From assembly GCA_902798975.1 (NCBI GenBank), contig CADBYT010000004.1, positions 142,721-206,720 on the forward strand: a stretch of 64,000 nt of DNA, in the 5' to 3' direction. The stretch comes from an uncultured Bacteroidia bacterium. Lineage in GTDB: Bacteria; Bacteroidota; Bacteroidia; Bacteroidales; UBA932. Positions 49,782 to 59,413 of the stretch are shown piece after piece. Position 1 is the stretch's first letter. Each line of letters starts with the position of its first letter. The notes under the pieces are model-generated. The model was not told where the DNA came from. It saw nothing but the letters and a program-made list of their open reading frames with translations, and did no database searches. A program made the translations under genes and the position numbers.

Positions 49782-51572
49782 TTAGGAATCGAGTTTGAGA
49801 ACGGCCATGAAGGCGCTCTGCGGCACCTGGACAGTGCCGATCTGCCGCATACGCTTCTTACCCTCCTTCTGCTTCTCCAGCAACTTGCGCTTGCGCGTCA
49901 CGTCGCCGCCATAGCACTTTGCGGTCACGTCCTTGCGCACCTGCTTGACCGTCTCGCGTGCAATGATCTTGGCGCCGATGGCCGCCTGGATGGGGATGTC
50001 GAACTGCTGGCGCGGAATGAGATCTTTCAGCTTCTCGCACATCTTGCGGCCGAAGGTATAGGCATTATCCTCGTGGATGAGCGTGGACAGCGCGTCGGCG
50101 GGCTCGCCGTTCAGCAGGATGTCGAGGCGGACGAGCTTCGCCGGACGGAAATCCATCACATGGTAATCGAACGAGGCATAACCCTTCGAAATGGTCTTGA
50201 GCTTGTCGTAGAAGTCGAAGACGATCTCGGACAAAGGCATGTCGTAGGTCAGCTCCACGCGGTCGGCCGTGATGTAATGCTGACCGATCAGCGTGCCGCG
50301 ACGGTCCAGGCAGAGTTTCATGATGGGGCCGAAGAACTCCGACTTGGAGATGATCTGCGCCCGGATATACGGCTCCTCGATGTGGTCGATCAGCGTCTGG
50401 GCGGGCAGGCCGGAAGGATTGTGCACGTCCACCACCTCGCCCTGCGTCGTATAGACCTTGTAGGAAACGTTGGGCACCGTGGTGATCACGTCCATGTCGA
50501 ACTCGCGGAACAGGCGCTCCTGCACGATCTCGAGGTGCAGCAGGCCCAGGAAGCCGCAGCGGAAGCCGCTTCCCAGCGCCAGCGAGCTCTCCGGCTCATA
50601 GACGAAAGAGGCGTCGTTGAGCTGGAACTTCTCCAGCACGGCGCGCAGTTCCTCGAACTTGTCGGCCTGCACGGGATACATACCCGCGAAGACCATGGGC
50701 TTGACCTCCTCGAAACCGGCGATCGCCTCCGCGCAGGGGTTCGCCAAATGGGTGATGGTATCGCCCACCTTGACCTCGGTGGCACTCTTGATACCCGTGA
50801 TCACGTAGCCCACATCGCCGCAGCCGATCCCGTCCGTGGGGACGAGCTTCATCTTGAGGATGCCCACTTCCTCCACCTCGTAGTCCATCCCGGTGGCGAA
50901 GAACTTGACCTTGTCACCCTTGCGGATGGAACCGTTCTTGACCTTGAAATAGGCGATGACGCCGCGGAAGGAATTGAAGACGGAGTCGAAAATCAACGCC
51001 TGGAGCGGCCCCTGCGGATCACCCTGCGGGGCGGGAATACGCTCCACGATGGCATCCAGGATGGGCGCTACGCCCTCGCCCGTACGGGCGGAGACCTTGA
51101 AAACCTCTTCGGGGCTGCAGCCCAGCAGGTCGCAGATCTCGTCGGTCACGACCTCCACCTGGGCGGACTCCATGTCGATTTTGTTCAGCACAGGGATGAT
51201 CTCCAACCCATGGTCGATGGCCATGTAAAGGTTGGAGATCGTCTGTGCCTGAACACCCTGTGAGGCGTCCACCACGAGGAGGGCGCCTTCGCAGGATGCG
51301 ATACTTCTCGAAACTTCATAGGAGAAATCCACATGGCCCGGCGTATCGATCAGGTTGAGTTTGTACGGCTCCCCGTGATACTGGTGGATCATCTGGATGG
51401 CGTGGCTCTTGATGGTGATGCCCTTCTCCTTCTCCAGATCCATGTCGTCCAGGACCTGGTTCTCCATCTCGCGCGACGCAAGCGTCCGGGTCAGCTCCAG
51501 CAGGCGGTCCGCCAGGGTGCTTTTCCCGTGGTCGATGTGCGCGATGATACAGAAGTTCCGAATATGCTGCAT
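49782..51572 (-). CDS. lepA: Elongation factor 4 (LepA)
   Basis: This 596-residue translational GTPase back-translocates stalled ribosomes and aids initiation. G motifs are [19 protein letters not shown] and NKIDM. The C-terminal LepA-specific domain contains [20 protein letters not shown]. The length is normal. It follows tkt by 5 bases and may be co-transcribed with it. Confidence 0.97.
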   Translation of the reverse strand: MQHIRNFCIIAHIDHGKSTLADRLLELTRTLASREMENQVLDDMDLEKEKGITIKSHAIQMIHQYHGEPYKLNLIDTPGHVDFSYEVSRSIASCEGALLVVDASQGVQAQTISNLYMAIDHGLEIIPVLNKIDMESAQVEVVTDEICDLLGCSPEEVFKVSARTGEGVAPILDAIVERIPAPQGDPQGPLQALIFDSVFNSFRGVIAYFKVKNGSIRKGDKVKFFATGMDYEVEEVGILKMKLVPTDGIGCGDVGYVITGIKSATEVKVGDTITHLANPCAEAIAGFEEVKPMVFAGMYPVQADKFEELRAVLEKFQLNDASFVYEPESSLALGSGFRCGFLGLLHLEIVQERLFREFDMDVITTVPNVSYKVYTTQGEVVDVHNPSGLPAQTLIDHIEEPYIRAQIISKSEFFGPIMKLCLDRRGTLIGQHYITADRVELTYDMPLSEIVFDFYDKLKTISKGYASFDYHVMDFRPAKLVRLDILLNGEPADALSTLIHEDNAYTFGRKMCEKLKDLIPRQQFDIPIQAAIGAKIIARETVKQVRKDVTAKCYGGDVTRKRKLLEKQKEGKKRMRQIGTVQVPQSAFMAVLKLDS

Positions 51573-51577
51573 CTGTC

Positions 51578-53605
51578 CTAGAAGAGCTTGTTCACCTGCT
51601 CGTACACATTCTCAGCGGTGTAGCCGAGCTTCTCGTCGAGCACCTTGTACGGAGCGGAGAAGCCGAAGCTCTCCAGGCCCCACACCTTGCTCTCGGGAGC
51701 GGCACCGATGAGGAAGCCCTGCAGATTGACAGGCAGGCCGGCGGTCAGGCCGAAGACCTTGGCACCCGCAGGCACCACGCTCTGCTGGTAGCTGAGCGGC
51801 TGGTTGCGGAAGACGCCCTCGGACGGAACGCTGACAACGCGGATCTTCCTGCCATCCTTGCGCAGCAGCTCGGCGCCGGCGACGAGGGTGCTCACCTCGG
51901 AACCGGTGGCCACGAGGACCGCGTCCGGATTGGCATCGCTGCCGGCCACGATGTAGCCACCCTTGCGGGCCTGCTCGTAATCGTTGCCCTCGGGCAGGTT
52001 CTGGATATTCTGGCGGCTCAGGATGAGGGCCGTCGGGGTCTTCATATTCTCCATGGCCATGGCCCAGGCGACCGTGGTCTCCTTGGCGTCGGCGGGACGC
52101 AGCACGAGGCAGGAGTTCTGTCCGTGATGGTTCTTCAGCTTCTCCATCAGGCGGATCTGGGCCTCCTGCTCCACGGGCTCGTGGGTAGGACCGTCCTCGC
52201 CCACGCGGAACGCGTCATGGGTCCAGATGAACTTCACCGGCAGCTCCATGAGGGCGGCCATGCGGACGGCCGGCTTCATGTAATCGGAGAATACGAAGAA
52301 GGTGCCGCAGGCGGGAATGACTCCGCCGTGCAGGGCCATGCCGATGCAACAGCAGGCCATGGTGAGCTCGGCCACGCCGGCCTGCAGGAAAGCGCCGGAG
52401 AAGTCGCCGGCCTGGAGGGACTGCGTCTTCTTGAGGAAGCCGTCGGTCTTGTCGGAGTTGGACAGGTCGGCGGAAGCGCAGATCATGTTCGGGACCTGCT
52501 CGGCGAGCACGCTGAGGCAGGCGGCGCTGGCGGAACGCGTGGCGTCGTTGTCCTTCTGGACGCACTTGCTCCAGTCGATCTTCGGAGCCTTGCCGCTGAA
52601 CCACTCGGCCTGCTGGGCGGCCTTCTCAGGGTTGGCGGCAGCCCAGGCCTTCTCCTCGGCGTAACGCTCGGCCGCGATCTTGGCCAACTCCTCTGCGCGC
52701 TTGGCGTAGAGTTCCTTCACGTCGTCGAAGATCTGGAACGGATTCTCAGGATCGCCGCCCAGGTTCTTGATGGTATTCTTGAAGGCGTCGCCGCCCAGCG
52801 GGGCGCCATGCGTCTTGCAGTTGCGCTCGTAGCTGGATCCGTCCTCCTTGAGGGCGCCCTTGCCCATGATGCACTTGCCGATGATGAGGGCAGGCTTGCC
52901 CTTGACGGCCTTGGCCTTCTCGATGGCGGAACGGATCTGCGCGGCATCGTTGCCGTTGATCTCCTGGACGTCCCAGCCGAGGGCGCGGTACTTGGCGGCC
53001 GTGTCTTCGTTCATGACGACCCGGGTCTCGGTGGAGAGCTGGATGTCGTTGGAATCATAGAACATCACCAGGTTGTCCAGGCCTAGCACGCCGGCGATAC
53101 GGGCAGCGCCCTGGGAGATTTCCTCCTGGACGCCACCGTCGGAGATGTAGGCGTAGACGGTCTCCTTCGCGAAGGTCGGGTTGCCCGTATGGGCGGCGAG
53201 GAACTTGGCGGCAATGGCAGCGCCTACGGCATAGGCGTGGCCCTGTCCGAGGGGGCCGGACGTGTTCTCGACACCGCGGGTCGGATCGAACTCCGGATGA
53301 CCGGTGGTCGGGGAATCCCACTGGCGCAGGTTGGCCAGTTCGTCGAGGCTGTACTTGCCGATGAGGCAAAGCTGGCCGTAGAGCATCGGGGCCATGTGGC
53401 CCGGATCAAGGAAGAAGCGGTCACGACCCACCCAGGTAGGGTTCTTGGGGTCGTAGTTCAGATACTCGCTGTAGAGCACATTGATGAAGTCGGCACCGCC
53501 CATGGCGCCGCCCGGATGGCCGCTCTTGGCCTTTTCCACCGCACTGGCAGCCAGGATTCGGATGTTGTCTGCCGCGTGATTGAGTAAGCTGATTGAATTT
53601 GCCAT
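51578..53605 (-). CDS. tkt: Transketolase
   Basis: This 675-residue thiamine-diphosphate enzyme transfers two-carbon units in the pentose phosphate pathway. The N-terminal part has [10 protein letters not shown] and [12 protein letters not shown]; the centre has [19 protein letters not shown], the family signature. It is a single-chain form, not split in two subunits. The -7 box TAACTTTG is at 53643-53650. Confidence 0.96.
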   Translation of the reverse strand: MANSISLLNHAADNIRILAASAVEKAKSGHPGGAMGGADFINVLYSEYLNYDPKNPTWVGRDRFFLDPGHMAPMLYGQLCLIGKYSLDELANLRQWDSPTTGHPEFDPTRGVENTSGPLGQGHAYAVGAAIAAKFLAAHTGNPTFAKETVYAYISDGGVQEEISQGAARIAGVLGLDNLVMFYDSNDIQLSTETRVVMNEDTAAKYRALGWDVQEINGNDAAQIRSAIEKAKAVKGKPALIIGKCIMGKGALKEDGSSYERNCKTHGAPLGGDAFKNTIKNLGGDPENPFQIFDDVKELYAKRAEELAKIAAERYAEEKAWAAANPEKAAQQAEWFSGKAPKIDWSKCVQKDNDATRSASAACLSVLAEQVPNMICASADLSNSDKTDGFLKKTQSLQAGDFSGAFLQAGVAELTMACCCIGMALHGGVIPACGTFFVFSDYMKPAVRMAALMELPVKFIWTHDAFRVGEDGPTHEPVEQEAQIRLMEKLKNHHGQNSCLVLRPADAKETTVAWAMAMENMKTPTALILSRQNIQNLPEGNDYEQARKGGYIVAGSDANPDAVLVATGSEVSTLVAGAELLRKDGRKIRVVSVPSEGVFRNQPLSYQQSVVPAGAKVFGLTAGLPVNLQGFLIGAAPESKVWGLESFGFSAPYKVLDEKLGYTAENVYEQVNKLF

Positions 53606-53642
53606 TGTCTGTATGTTTTTAGTCAGATATTCCGATATCGTA

Positions 53643-53650
53643 CAAAGTTA
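53643..53650 (-). promoter_or_regulatory. Predicted -7 promoter box (TAACTTTG) for tkt-lepA
   Basis: The minus-strand TAACTTTG lies 37 bases before the tkt ATG. Confidence 0.55.
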
Positions 53651-53685
53651 GCAATTTATTTCCTCATTTCCTCCGGAAATATCGT

Positions 53686-53693
53686 TATCTTTG
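53686..53693 (+). promoter_or_regulatory. Predicted -7 promoter box (TATCTTTG) for pqqD-ABC
   Basis: The plus-strand TATCTTTG lies 24 bases before the PqqD ATG at 53718. Confidence 0.65.
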
Positions 53694-53717
53694 TCAGGAA
53701 CAATTCATACATGCACC

Positions 53718-53987
53718 ATGAGACTGCTTGAAGGCTTTGTGCTCCGCTCGATATGCGGAGAACACATCGTCACGGGTGAGGGGCTCGCCCGGGTCGATTT
53801 CAGCAAGGTTATTTCGCTCAATCCTTCCGCCGCATATCTTTGGGAACAAATTCAGGACAAAGACTTTACGGCGGACGATCTGGTCGCCCTGCTGACCGCG
53901 CGCTACGACGTGGACGCGGAGCGGGCGCGCGCCGATGTGGACAAGCTGCTGGCTTCCTGGCGGGAAGCCGGCGTGATGGCCGAATGA
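53718..53987 (+). CDS. PqqD-family peptide-binding protein
   Basis: This 89-residue protein has the PqqD winged-helix fold (ISLNPSAAYLWEQIQ, ALLTARYDVDAERARADVDKL). PqqD-like domains bind the leader of ribosomally made, modified peptides. The start MRLLEGFVLRS is chosen over an ATG nine codons upstream because the promoter box lies between them. No precursor peptide is seen next to it. The ABC gene follows after 1 base. Confidence 0.85.
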   Translation: MRLLEGFVLRSICGEHIVTGEGLARVDFSKVISLNPSAAYLWEQIQDKDFTADDLVALLTARYDVDAERARADVDKLLASWREAGVMAE

Positions 53988-53988
53988 C

Positions 53989-55626
53989 ATGATTCCGCTT
54001 CGCCAGATTTTCCGGGGCCTCCGCCCGATGATACATCCCGTCCGGGGACGTATCCTGCTCAGCGTGTTCATCGGCATCGTCCGCATCGCTGCGTCGCTGG
54101 CCTTCGTGTGGATCTGCAAGCGCCTGGTCGACATCGCCACCGGCGAGATCGACGCCCCGCTCCCCCAGCACATCGGTATCCTGCTGGGCGTCATGCTCCT
54201 GCAGCTGATCTGCTCCGTGGCCGCTTCGGCCTGGGAGAGTTATAATATCGTCCGTACAGGCAACGAACTGCGCCGCGACACCTTCACCCGCGTACTCCGC
54301 AGCAGTTGGAGCGGCCGCGAGGTCTACCGCAGCGGCGACGCGGTCAACCGGCTCGAGGAGGACGTGCGCGTGGTCACAGACCTGCTCTGCGCCCGCATTC
54401 CGGAGGTGGTTATCACCATTGTCCAGCTCATCGCCGCCTCTGCCTACCTGATGTTCATGGCCCCGAATCTCCTCTGGGTCCTGATCGTGCTGATGGTGGC
54501 CGCCGTCGGGGGTTCGCGCCTGTATTTCCGCAAGTTGCGCTCCCTGACGGAACGCATCCGCAAGCAGGAGGGCGAGGTGCAGCAGCTCATGCAGGAGAAC
54601 CTGCAGAAGCGCCTCGTGGTCCTGACCCTGATCGGAGCGGAACGCGTGCTCACGCGCCTGGGCCTGCTGCAGAAGGATGTGCAGGACCAGACCGTCAAGC
54701 GCATCGGCTACAACTCCCTGGCCCGCGGTTTCATGATTTTCGGGTTTATGGGCGGCTACGCGGCTGCATTCCTCTGGGGCGTGCTGGGCATACGCAGCGG
54801 CGTGGTCACTTACGGTATGATGACCGCATTCCTGCAACTCGTCGGACAGGTCCAGCGACCGATCGCGGAACTCGCCCGCCAGGTGCCCGCCTTCATCCAC
54901 GCATCCACCTCCGTGGAGCGCCTGATGGATCTGCAGCAGCTTGAGCAGGAGCCGTCCGACGAGGCCCCGGTGGCCCTGGAAGGCGCCCCCGGCATACGCT
55001 GCACGGACATCGACTACGCCTATCCCGACCGGCCGGAGGAACTGATCCTGTCCGGCTTCAGCCACGACTTCGCGCCGGGCACCATGACCGTGATCATGGG
55101 CCATACCGGCGCCGGCAAGAGCACCCTCAGCCGCCTGGTCCTGGGCTTGCTGCGCCCGTCCAAAGGCAGCGTGGAGCTCTACGACGCGCAGGGCTCATTC
55201 CGTGCAGGACCGGCCCTGCGCGGCAATTTCCGCTATGTCCCGCAAGGGAACTCCCTGTTCAGCGGCACCATTCGCGAGAACCTGTTGCTCGCGCGCGAGG
55301 ACGCCTCCGGGGAGGAACTGCGCGATGCCCTGCACACGGCGGTCGCCGACTTCGTGTTCGACTTGCCCGAAGGGCTGGACACGCCCTGCGGCGAAACGGG
55401 CAGCGGCCTCAGCGAGGGGCAGTGCCAGCGCATCGCCATCGCCCGCGCCCTGCTGCGCGACGGCGGTGTCCTGATCCTCGACGAAGCCACCTCCGCGCTC
55501 GACGCCGAGACCGAGGAAACGCTGCTCGACCGCCTCTACACCCGTTTCCACGGCAGCAAGACGCTGCTCTTCATCTCCCACCGCGACGCCATCAGCGCCC
55601 GCGCGAACAGCATCCTGCGCATCTAG
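53989..55626 (+). CDS. ABC exporter (fused membrane and ATPase domains)
   Basis: This is a 545-residue half transporter with six membrane helices in the first 310 residues and an ATPase domain with Walker A GHTGAGKST near residue 370, signature LSEGQCQR, Walker B VLILDEATSALD and switch ISHRD. There is no N-terminal peptidase domain. Together with PqqD and, across tkt-lepA, the HprK-like and S24/S26 genes, it suggests export of a modified peptide or lipid; the substrate is unknown. Confidence 0.88.
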   Translation: MIPLRQIFRGLRPMIHPVRGRILLSVFIGIVRIAASLAFVWICKRLVDIATGEIDAPLPQHIGILLGVMLLQLICSVAASAWESYNIVRTGNELRRDTFTRVLRSSWSGREVYRSGDAVNRLEEDVRVVTDLLCARIPEVVITIVQLIAASAYLMFMAPNLLWVLIVLMVAAVGGSRLYFRKLRSLTERIRKQEGEVQQLMQENLQKRLVVLTLIGAERVLTRLGLLQKDVQDQTVKRIGYNSLARGFMIFGFMGGYAAAFLWGVLGIRSGVVTYGMMTAFLQLVGQVQRPIAELARQVPAFIHASTSVERLMDLQQLEQEPSDEAPVALEGAPGIRCTDIDYAYPDRPEELILSGFSHDFAPGTMTVIMGHTGAGKSTLSRLVLGLLRPSKGSVELYDAQGSFRAGPALRGNFRYVPQGNSLFSGTIRENLLLAREDASGEELRDALHTAVADFVFDLPEGLDTPCGETGSGLSEGQCQRIAIARALLRDGGVLILDEATSALDAETEETLLDRLYTRFHGSKTLLFISHRDAISARANSILRI

Positions 55627-55629
55627 CCG

Positions 55630-56067
55630 ATGGAGTGGTTGCAAAGTCTCGGCCTGCTGGGCCTTTTCCTGGGGAGCGCGCTGGCTGCCTCCATCTTCCC
55701 GTTCAGTTCGGACGCCCTGTACATCGCCGTGCTCGCGGCCACGAAGAACCCCGTCGGCTGCCTGCTTGCCGGAACGGCCGGCAGTTGGATCGGCAGCCTG
55801 CTCACCTACGGCCTGGGCTGGCTGGGAAAATGGGAATGGATCGAGAAATGGCTCAAAGTGAGCCATGAGAAGCTGGAAAAGCACCACGCGTCCGTGCAGA
55901 AATACGGCGCCTGGCTGGCCCTGCTGAGCGGCATCCCGGTCATCGGGGACATCCTCGTGCTGGCGCTCGGTTTCTACCGCACCACGCCCGGCTGGACCTT
56001 CGTCCTGCTGCTCGCCGGCAAACTCGCCCGCTTCCTGATCTGGAATGCGGTGGTCGGCCTGTTCTAG
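55630..56067 (+). CDS. DedA/YqaA-family membrane protein
   Basis: This 145-residue protein has three to four helices (about 5-25, 38-60, 95-115, 120-143). SIFPFSSDALYIAVLA and GTAGSWIGSLLTYGLG fit the short YqaA branch of DedA. DedA proteins flip or scavenge lipid carriers. It lies 3 bases after the ABC gene and may be co-transcribed, and it ends in a 4-base overlap with the convergent DUF456 gene. Confidence 0.82.
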   Translation: MEWLQSLGLLGLFLGSALAASIFPFSSDALYIAVLAATKNPVGCLLAGTAGSWIGSLLTYGLGWLGKWEWIEKWLKVSHEKLEKHHASVQKYGAWLALLSGIPVIGDILVLALGFYRTTPGWTFVLLLAGKLARFLIWNAVVGLF

Positions 56068-56555
56068 ATGAAAACGATGATATAATACAGCATCACCGCG
56101 GAAGCGATGAGCTTGATGCCCGTGCCCGACAGGAAGCCCAGGAAGGCTCCGAGCGAAGCCTTGACCGAAGAGCCCGCCCCCTTGCCGGCCAACAGGAATT
56201 CAGCCAGGAAAGCGCCCAGCAGCGAGGTCACCACCATGCCGAAAGGAAGCGGGAAGATCAGACCCGCGAATAGGCCCAGGATGGCACCCCATGAGGCATA
56301 TTTACTGCCGCCCGTGAGCTTGGTGAACCAGGCCGGGACGATGTAGTCCATCACGGTGACGAGGAGGGTGACGCCCAGCAGGACGAGCAGGAGTGTCAGC
56401 GACATGGTCTCGCCGGCTCCGTTGGTGCCGCCGAAGAAATACATCAGCAGGATGCCCACCCAGCTCAGCGGCGGCCCGGGAAGCCCCGGGACGACACTGC
56501 CGATGATCCCCACGACCCCGAGGATCACCGCCAGTATGATCATTACGGTATGCAT
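56064..56555 (-). CDS. DUF456 membrane protein
   Basis: This is a 163-residue protein with four to five helices and the DUF456 N-terminal pattern GIIGSVVPGLPGPPLSWVGI. It is common in bacteria and has no known role. It ends in a 4-base overlap with the DedA gene on the other strand and lies 6 bases after the barrel gene. Confidence 0.82.
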   Translation of the reverse strand: MHTVMIILAVILGVVGIIGSVVPGLPGPPLSWVGILLMYFFGGTNGAGETMSLTLLLVLLGVTLLVTVMDYIVPAWFTKLTGGSKYASWGAILGLFAGLIFPLPFGMVVTSLLGAFLAEFLLAGKGAGSSVKASLGAFLGFLSGTGIKLIASAVMLYYIIVFI

Positions 56556-56561
56556 CTCCTC

Positions 56562-57170
56562 TTAGAACAACAGTCCTGCGCCGATGGTAAGGGTGTTGTT
56601 GTGTATCTCCTGTTCAGGAATGAGGCGGCTGATGCCAAGGCCATAGCTGATGCGGATCTGCACGGCCTCGGCGATGGTGACGGCCGCACCGAAACACCAC
56701 TGGAGGTTCACCCGCGTGAGCGGATGCATGGGGTCGGTGACGTCCCGGCTTGTCTCGAACTGATTCTTCTCGTACAGGTTGCCGATCAGGCCCACGTTGA
56801 CGACCGGGCCCGTGAAGAAGGACGCCATGGCCGCTTCGGTGATGTTGAACGTGTATTTGATGTCCATCGGGATGGACAGGTAGTGCATCTTGATGTACTT
56901 GGGCTTCAGGTCGGCGTCGTTGCGCCCGGACTGGTAGTAAAAGAAGAAGCCCGGCTCGAAGGTCAGGCCCGCCAGCGCCGAGAAATAGAATTCGTGGCGG
57001 ACGCCGGCATAGAATCCGTGCACCGGGTGCTTCGTGAGGAACAGGGAGCAGTCCGTGCCCTTGAAGGAGTTCATCGCATAGCCGACTCCGACATTCCAGT
57101 TCTGTTGCGCAAAGGCCGGCGTGCCGCCCAGCAGGACGGCTGCAAGCAGGATAATCTTGATCTTATTCAC
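56562..57170 (-). CDS. PorT-type outer-membrane beta-barrel protein
   Basis: This 202-residue protein has a signal peptide (LLGGTPAFAQQ) and alternating strand patterns ending LTIGAGLLF, as in OMP_b-brl_2 barrels. It is not close to the barrel at 28939. It is divergent from mutY across 56 bases. Confidence 0.8.
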   Translation of the reverse strand: MNKIKIILLAAVLLGGTPAFAQQNWNVGVGYAMNSFKGTDCSLFLTKHPVHGFYAGVRHEFYFSALAGLTFEPGFFFYYQSGRNDADLKPKYIKMHYLSIPMDIKYTFNITEAAMASFFTGPVVNVGLIGNLYEKNQFETSRDVTDPMHPLTRVNLQWCFGAAVTIAEAVQIRISYGLGISRLIPEQEIHNNTLTIGAGLLF

Positions 57171-57213
57171 GGTTCGGGCGTTTTATTCCAATCACAAAAA
57201 TACGAAAAAATTG

Positions 57214-57221
57214 TATTTTTG
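57214..57221 (+). promoter_or_regulatory. Predicted -7 promoter box (TATTTTTG) for mutY
   Basis: The plus-strand TATTTTTG is only 5 bases before the mutY ATG, implying a leaderless mRNA. Confidence 0.6.
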
Positions 57222-57226
57222 CAGCC

Positions 57227-58379
57227 ATGTCGTCTTTTTCCGGAACCATCCTGTCCTGGTACGACGCCAACGGGCGTGACCTGCCCTGGCGCCACACGCG
57301 GGATCCGTATGCCATCTGGCTGAGCGAGATCATTCTCCAGCAGACGCGCATCGCCCAGGGGCAGGCTTACTGGGAACGTTTCCTGGCCGCCTGGCCGGAC
57401 GTGCAGGCGCTCGCCGCAGCGACCGAAGACGAGGTTCTGCGCTGCTGGCAGGGACTCGGCTACTACAGCCGGGCACGCAACCTGCACGCAGCGGCGCGCC
57501 AGATTGCGGCAGAGGGGCATTTCCCGGATACTCTCGCGGGAATCCGGGCCCTCAAGGGTGTCGGGGACTACACGGCCGCAGCCATCGGCTCCATCGCATT
57601 CGGCCTGCCGGCAGCCGTCGTGGACGGCAACGTGTACCGCGTACTGGCACGGCATTTCGGAATCGAGACGCCGGTCGGCTCCGCTGCCGCGAAAAAAGAA
57701 TTCACCGCCCTCGCCCAGTCGCTGCTTCCGCCCGACAGGCCGGGGGACTTCAACCAGGGAATGATGGACTTCGGCGCGATGCAGTGCACGCCGGCGGCGC
57801 CCCGCTGCGCTCTCTGTCCGCTTGCGGGCAGTTGCGCAGCGCTCGCCGTCGGCCGCGTGGACGAACTCCCCGTCCGGGAGAAGGGCCCCGCCGTGCTGGA
57901 GCGCCGTTTCAGCTATGTCTATGTCCGCTTCCACGGGCGCACGGCCATCCGCAAGCGTCCCGTCGGCGACATTTGGGCCGGGTTGTTTGAGCCGTTGGTC
58001 TGCGACCAGCGGCTCGACGGCATTGTCTATGACGGGGGCGGAGACACCCCATTTTGCCCCTCGCGACAGGAAAAATCGCTTACCAGGGGTAAATCAGGGC
58101 CTTTTTGCCCCTCGGAACCGGAGCTACGAGGCAGTCGGAGCGAAGCGACCGAGGGGGTGTCGGGGGAACCTTCCCCCGTCATAGCGTCAGCGTTGGACAG
58201 ATTTGAGTGGCTCAAATCTGTCCGGCACCAGCTAACGCACCGGACGCTGATCGTGGATTTCTACCTCTGGGAACCGGCGGAAGAACCGGCCCTGCCGGAT
58301 GGCTATGTCTGGATTGAAGAAGCGGAGCTCGACCGCTACGCCAAGCCCCGCCTCTTCGAGCGTCTGCTGGAGACACTCC

Positions 58380-58387
<8 letters not shown>
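57227..58387 (+). CDS. mutY: Adenine DNA glycosylase with element-derived insertion
   Basis: This 386-residue repair enzyme removes adenine opposite 8-oxoguanine. Catalytic parts are complete: SEIILQQTRI (catalytic Glu), LKGVGDYTAAAIGS (helix-hairpin-helix), VVDGNVYRV (catalytic Asp) and the 4Fe-4S ligands CTPAAPRCALCPLAGSC near residues 187-203. The C-terminal Nudix-like recognition domain is interrupted at about residues 268-328 by about 58 foreign residues (TPFCPSRQEKSLTRGKSGPF and following), after which family sequence resumes at KSVRHQLTHRTL. The frame is kept, so glycosylase activity is likely; recognition of 8-oxoguanine may be affected. Confidence 0.9.
58051..58223. repeat. Element P2 plus a 51-bp-spaced direct repeat inside mutY
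   Basis: From 58051, TTTTGCCCCTCG occurs twice (58052-58063 and 58103-58114), 51 bases apart, so in frame (FCPS). Then the P2 element follows, in reverse orientation to the yidD copy: GCGAAGCGAC stretch, GGGGGAA/TTCCCCC hairpin (58162-58177), and the complement of GCTGACGCTATGACGGGGG at 58173-58191. It ends in a perfect 13-bp hairpin, 58195-58207 against 58211-58223, whose outer arm is native mutY sequence (codons for LKSV). Confidence 0.8.
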
Positions 58388-59033
<646 letters not shown>

Positions 59034-59037
59034 GGCT

Positions 59038-59045
59038 CAAAGGTA
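59038..59045 (-). promoter_or_regulatory. Predicted -7 promoter box (TACCTTTG) for the LolD-type gene
   Basis: The minus-strand TACCTTTG lies 4 bases before the ATG at 59033. A divergent TAACTTTG at 59058-59065 may start a transcript through the P3 repeats toward tRNA-Pro. Confidence 0.55.
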
Positions 59046-59057
59046 GCAATTATTTAT

Positions 59058-59065
59058 TAACTTTG
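59058..59065 (+). promoter_or_regulatory. Predicted -7 promoter box (TAACTTTG) ahead of repeats and tRNA-Pro
   Basis: The plus-strand TAACTTTG precedes the two P3 palindromes and, 218 bases on, tRNA-Pro. I see no gene between 59066 and 59283 except these repeats. Confidence 0.45.
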
Positions 59066-59099
59066 CAGCCGGCTTGCCGCGCGTTGGCGTCGTGGAGGG

Positions 59100-59156
59100 C
59101 GGAGCCGGAATTGGTTTTCCGGCAAACCTGTCCGGAAAATAATTCCGGGCCGTCCG
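59100..59156. repeat. Double-stem palindrome, family P3, copy B
   Basis: The inner stem is TTTTCCGG/CCGGAAAA, with loop CAAACCTGT; the outer stem is GCCGGAATT/AATTCCGGGC. GG on one side and TA on the other form an internal loop kept in all three copies. Confidence 0.88.
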
Positions 59157-59177
59157 TTGGGGAAGCGTCGTGCAGGG

Positions 59178-59233
59178 CGGAGCGGAAATTGGTTTTTCGA
59201 GCTACCGCACGAAAAATAATTTCCGGCCGCCCG
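59178..59233. repeat. Double-stem palindrome, family P3, copy C
   Basis: The inner stem is TTTTTCG/CGAAAAA and the outer stem GCGGAAATT/AATTTCCGGC. Both stems differ in sequence from copy B, but base pairing is kept, which is covariation. It lies 22 bases after copy B and about 50 bases before tRNA-Pro. Confidence 0.88.
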
Positions 59234-59283
59234 CGAAGGGAAAGGCCGGGCCGCCCGCGAGGGAATGGCAAGCGGAAAAAAAT

Positions 59284-59357
59284 CGGGGTGTGGCGCAGTT
59301 GGCTAGCGCATCTGCTTTGGGAGCAGAGGGTCGTGTGTTCGAGTCACATCACCCCGA
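59284..59357 (+). tRNA. tRNA-Pro (anticodon TGG)
   Basis: The cloverleaf is complete: acceptor CGGGGTG (59284-59290) with CACCCCG (59350-59356), D stem GCGC/GCGC, anticodon stem TCTGC/GCAGA with loop TTTGGGA (anticodon TGG at 59318-59320), and T arm GTGTG-TTCGAGT-CACAT with one G-U pair. The discriminator is A; CCA is not encoded. Confidence 0.97.
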
Positions 59358-59367
59358 CGGAAAAGAA

Positions 59368-59395
59368 AAAAGCCTGCGGAAAACCGCAGGCTTTT
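59368..59395 (+). terminator. Rho-independent terminator after tRNA-Pro
   Basis: The perfect hairpin AAAAGCCTGCGG/CCGCAGGCTTTT with an AAAA loop is followed by TTTT on the plus strand and, read the other way, also ends in a T run. It can stop both tRNA-Pro and the convergent mdh transcript. Confidence 0.9.
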
Positions 59396-59413
59396 ATCGT
59401 GTTCGGACGAATC

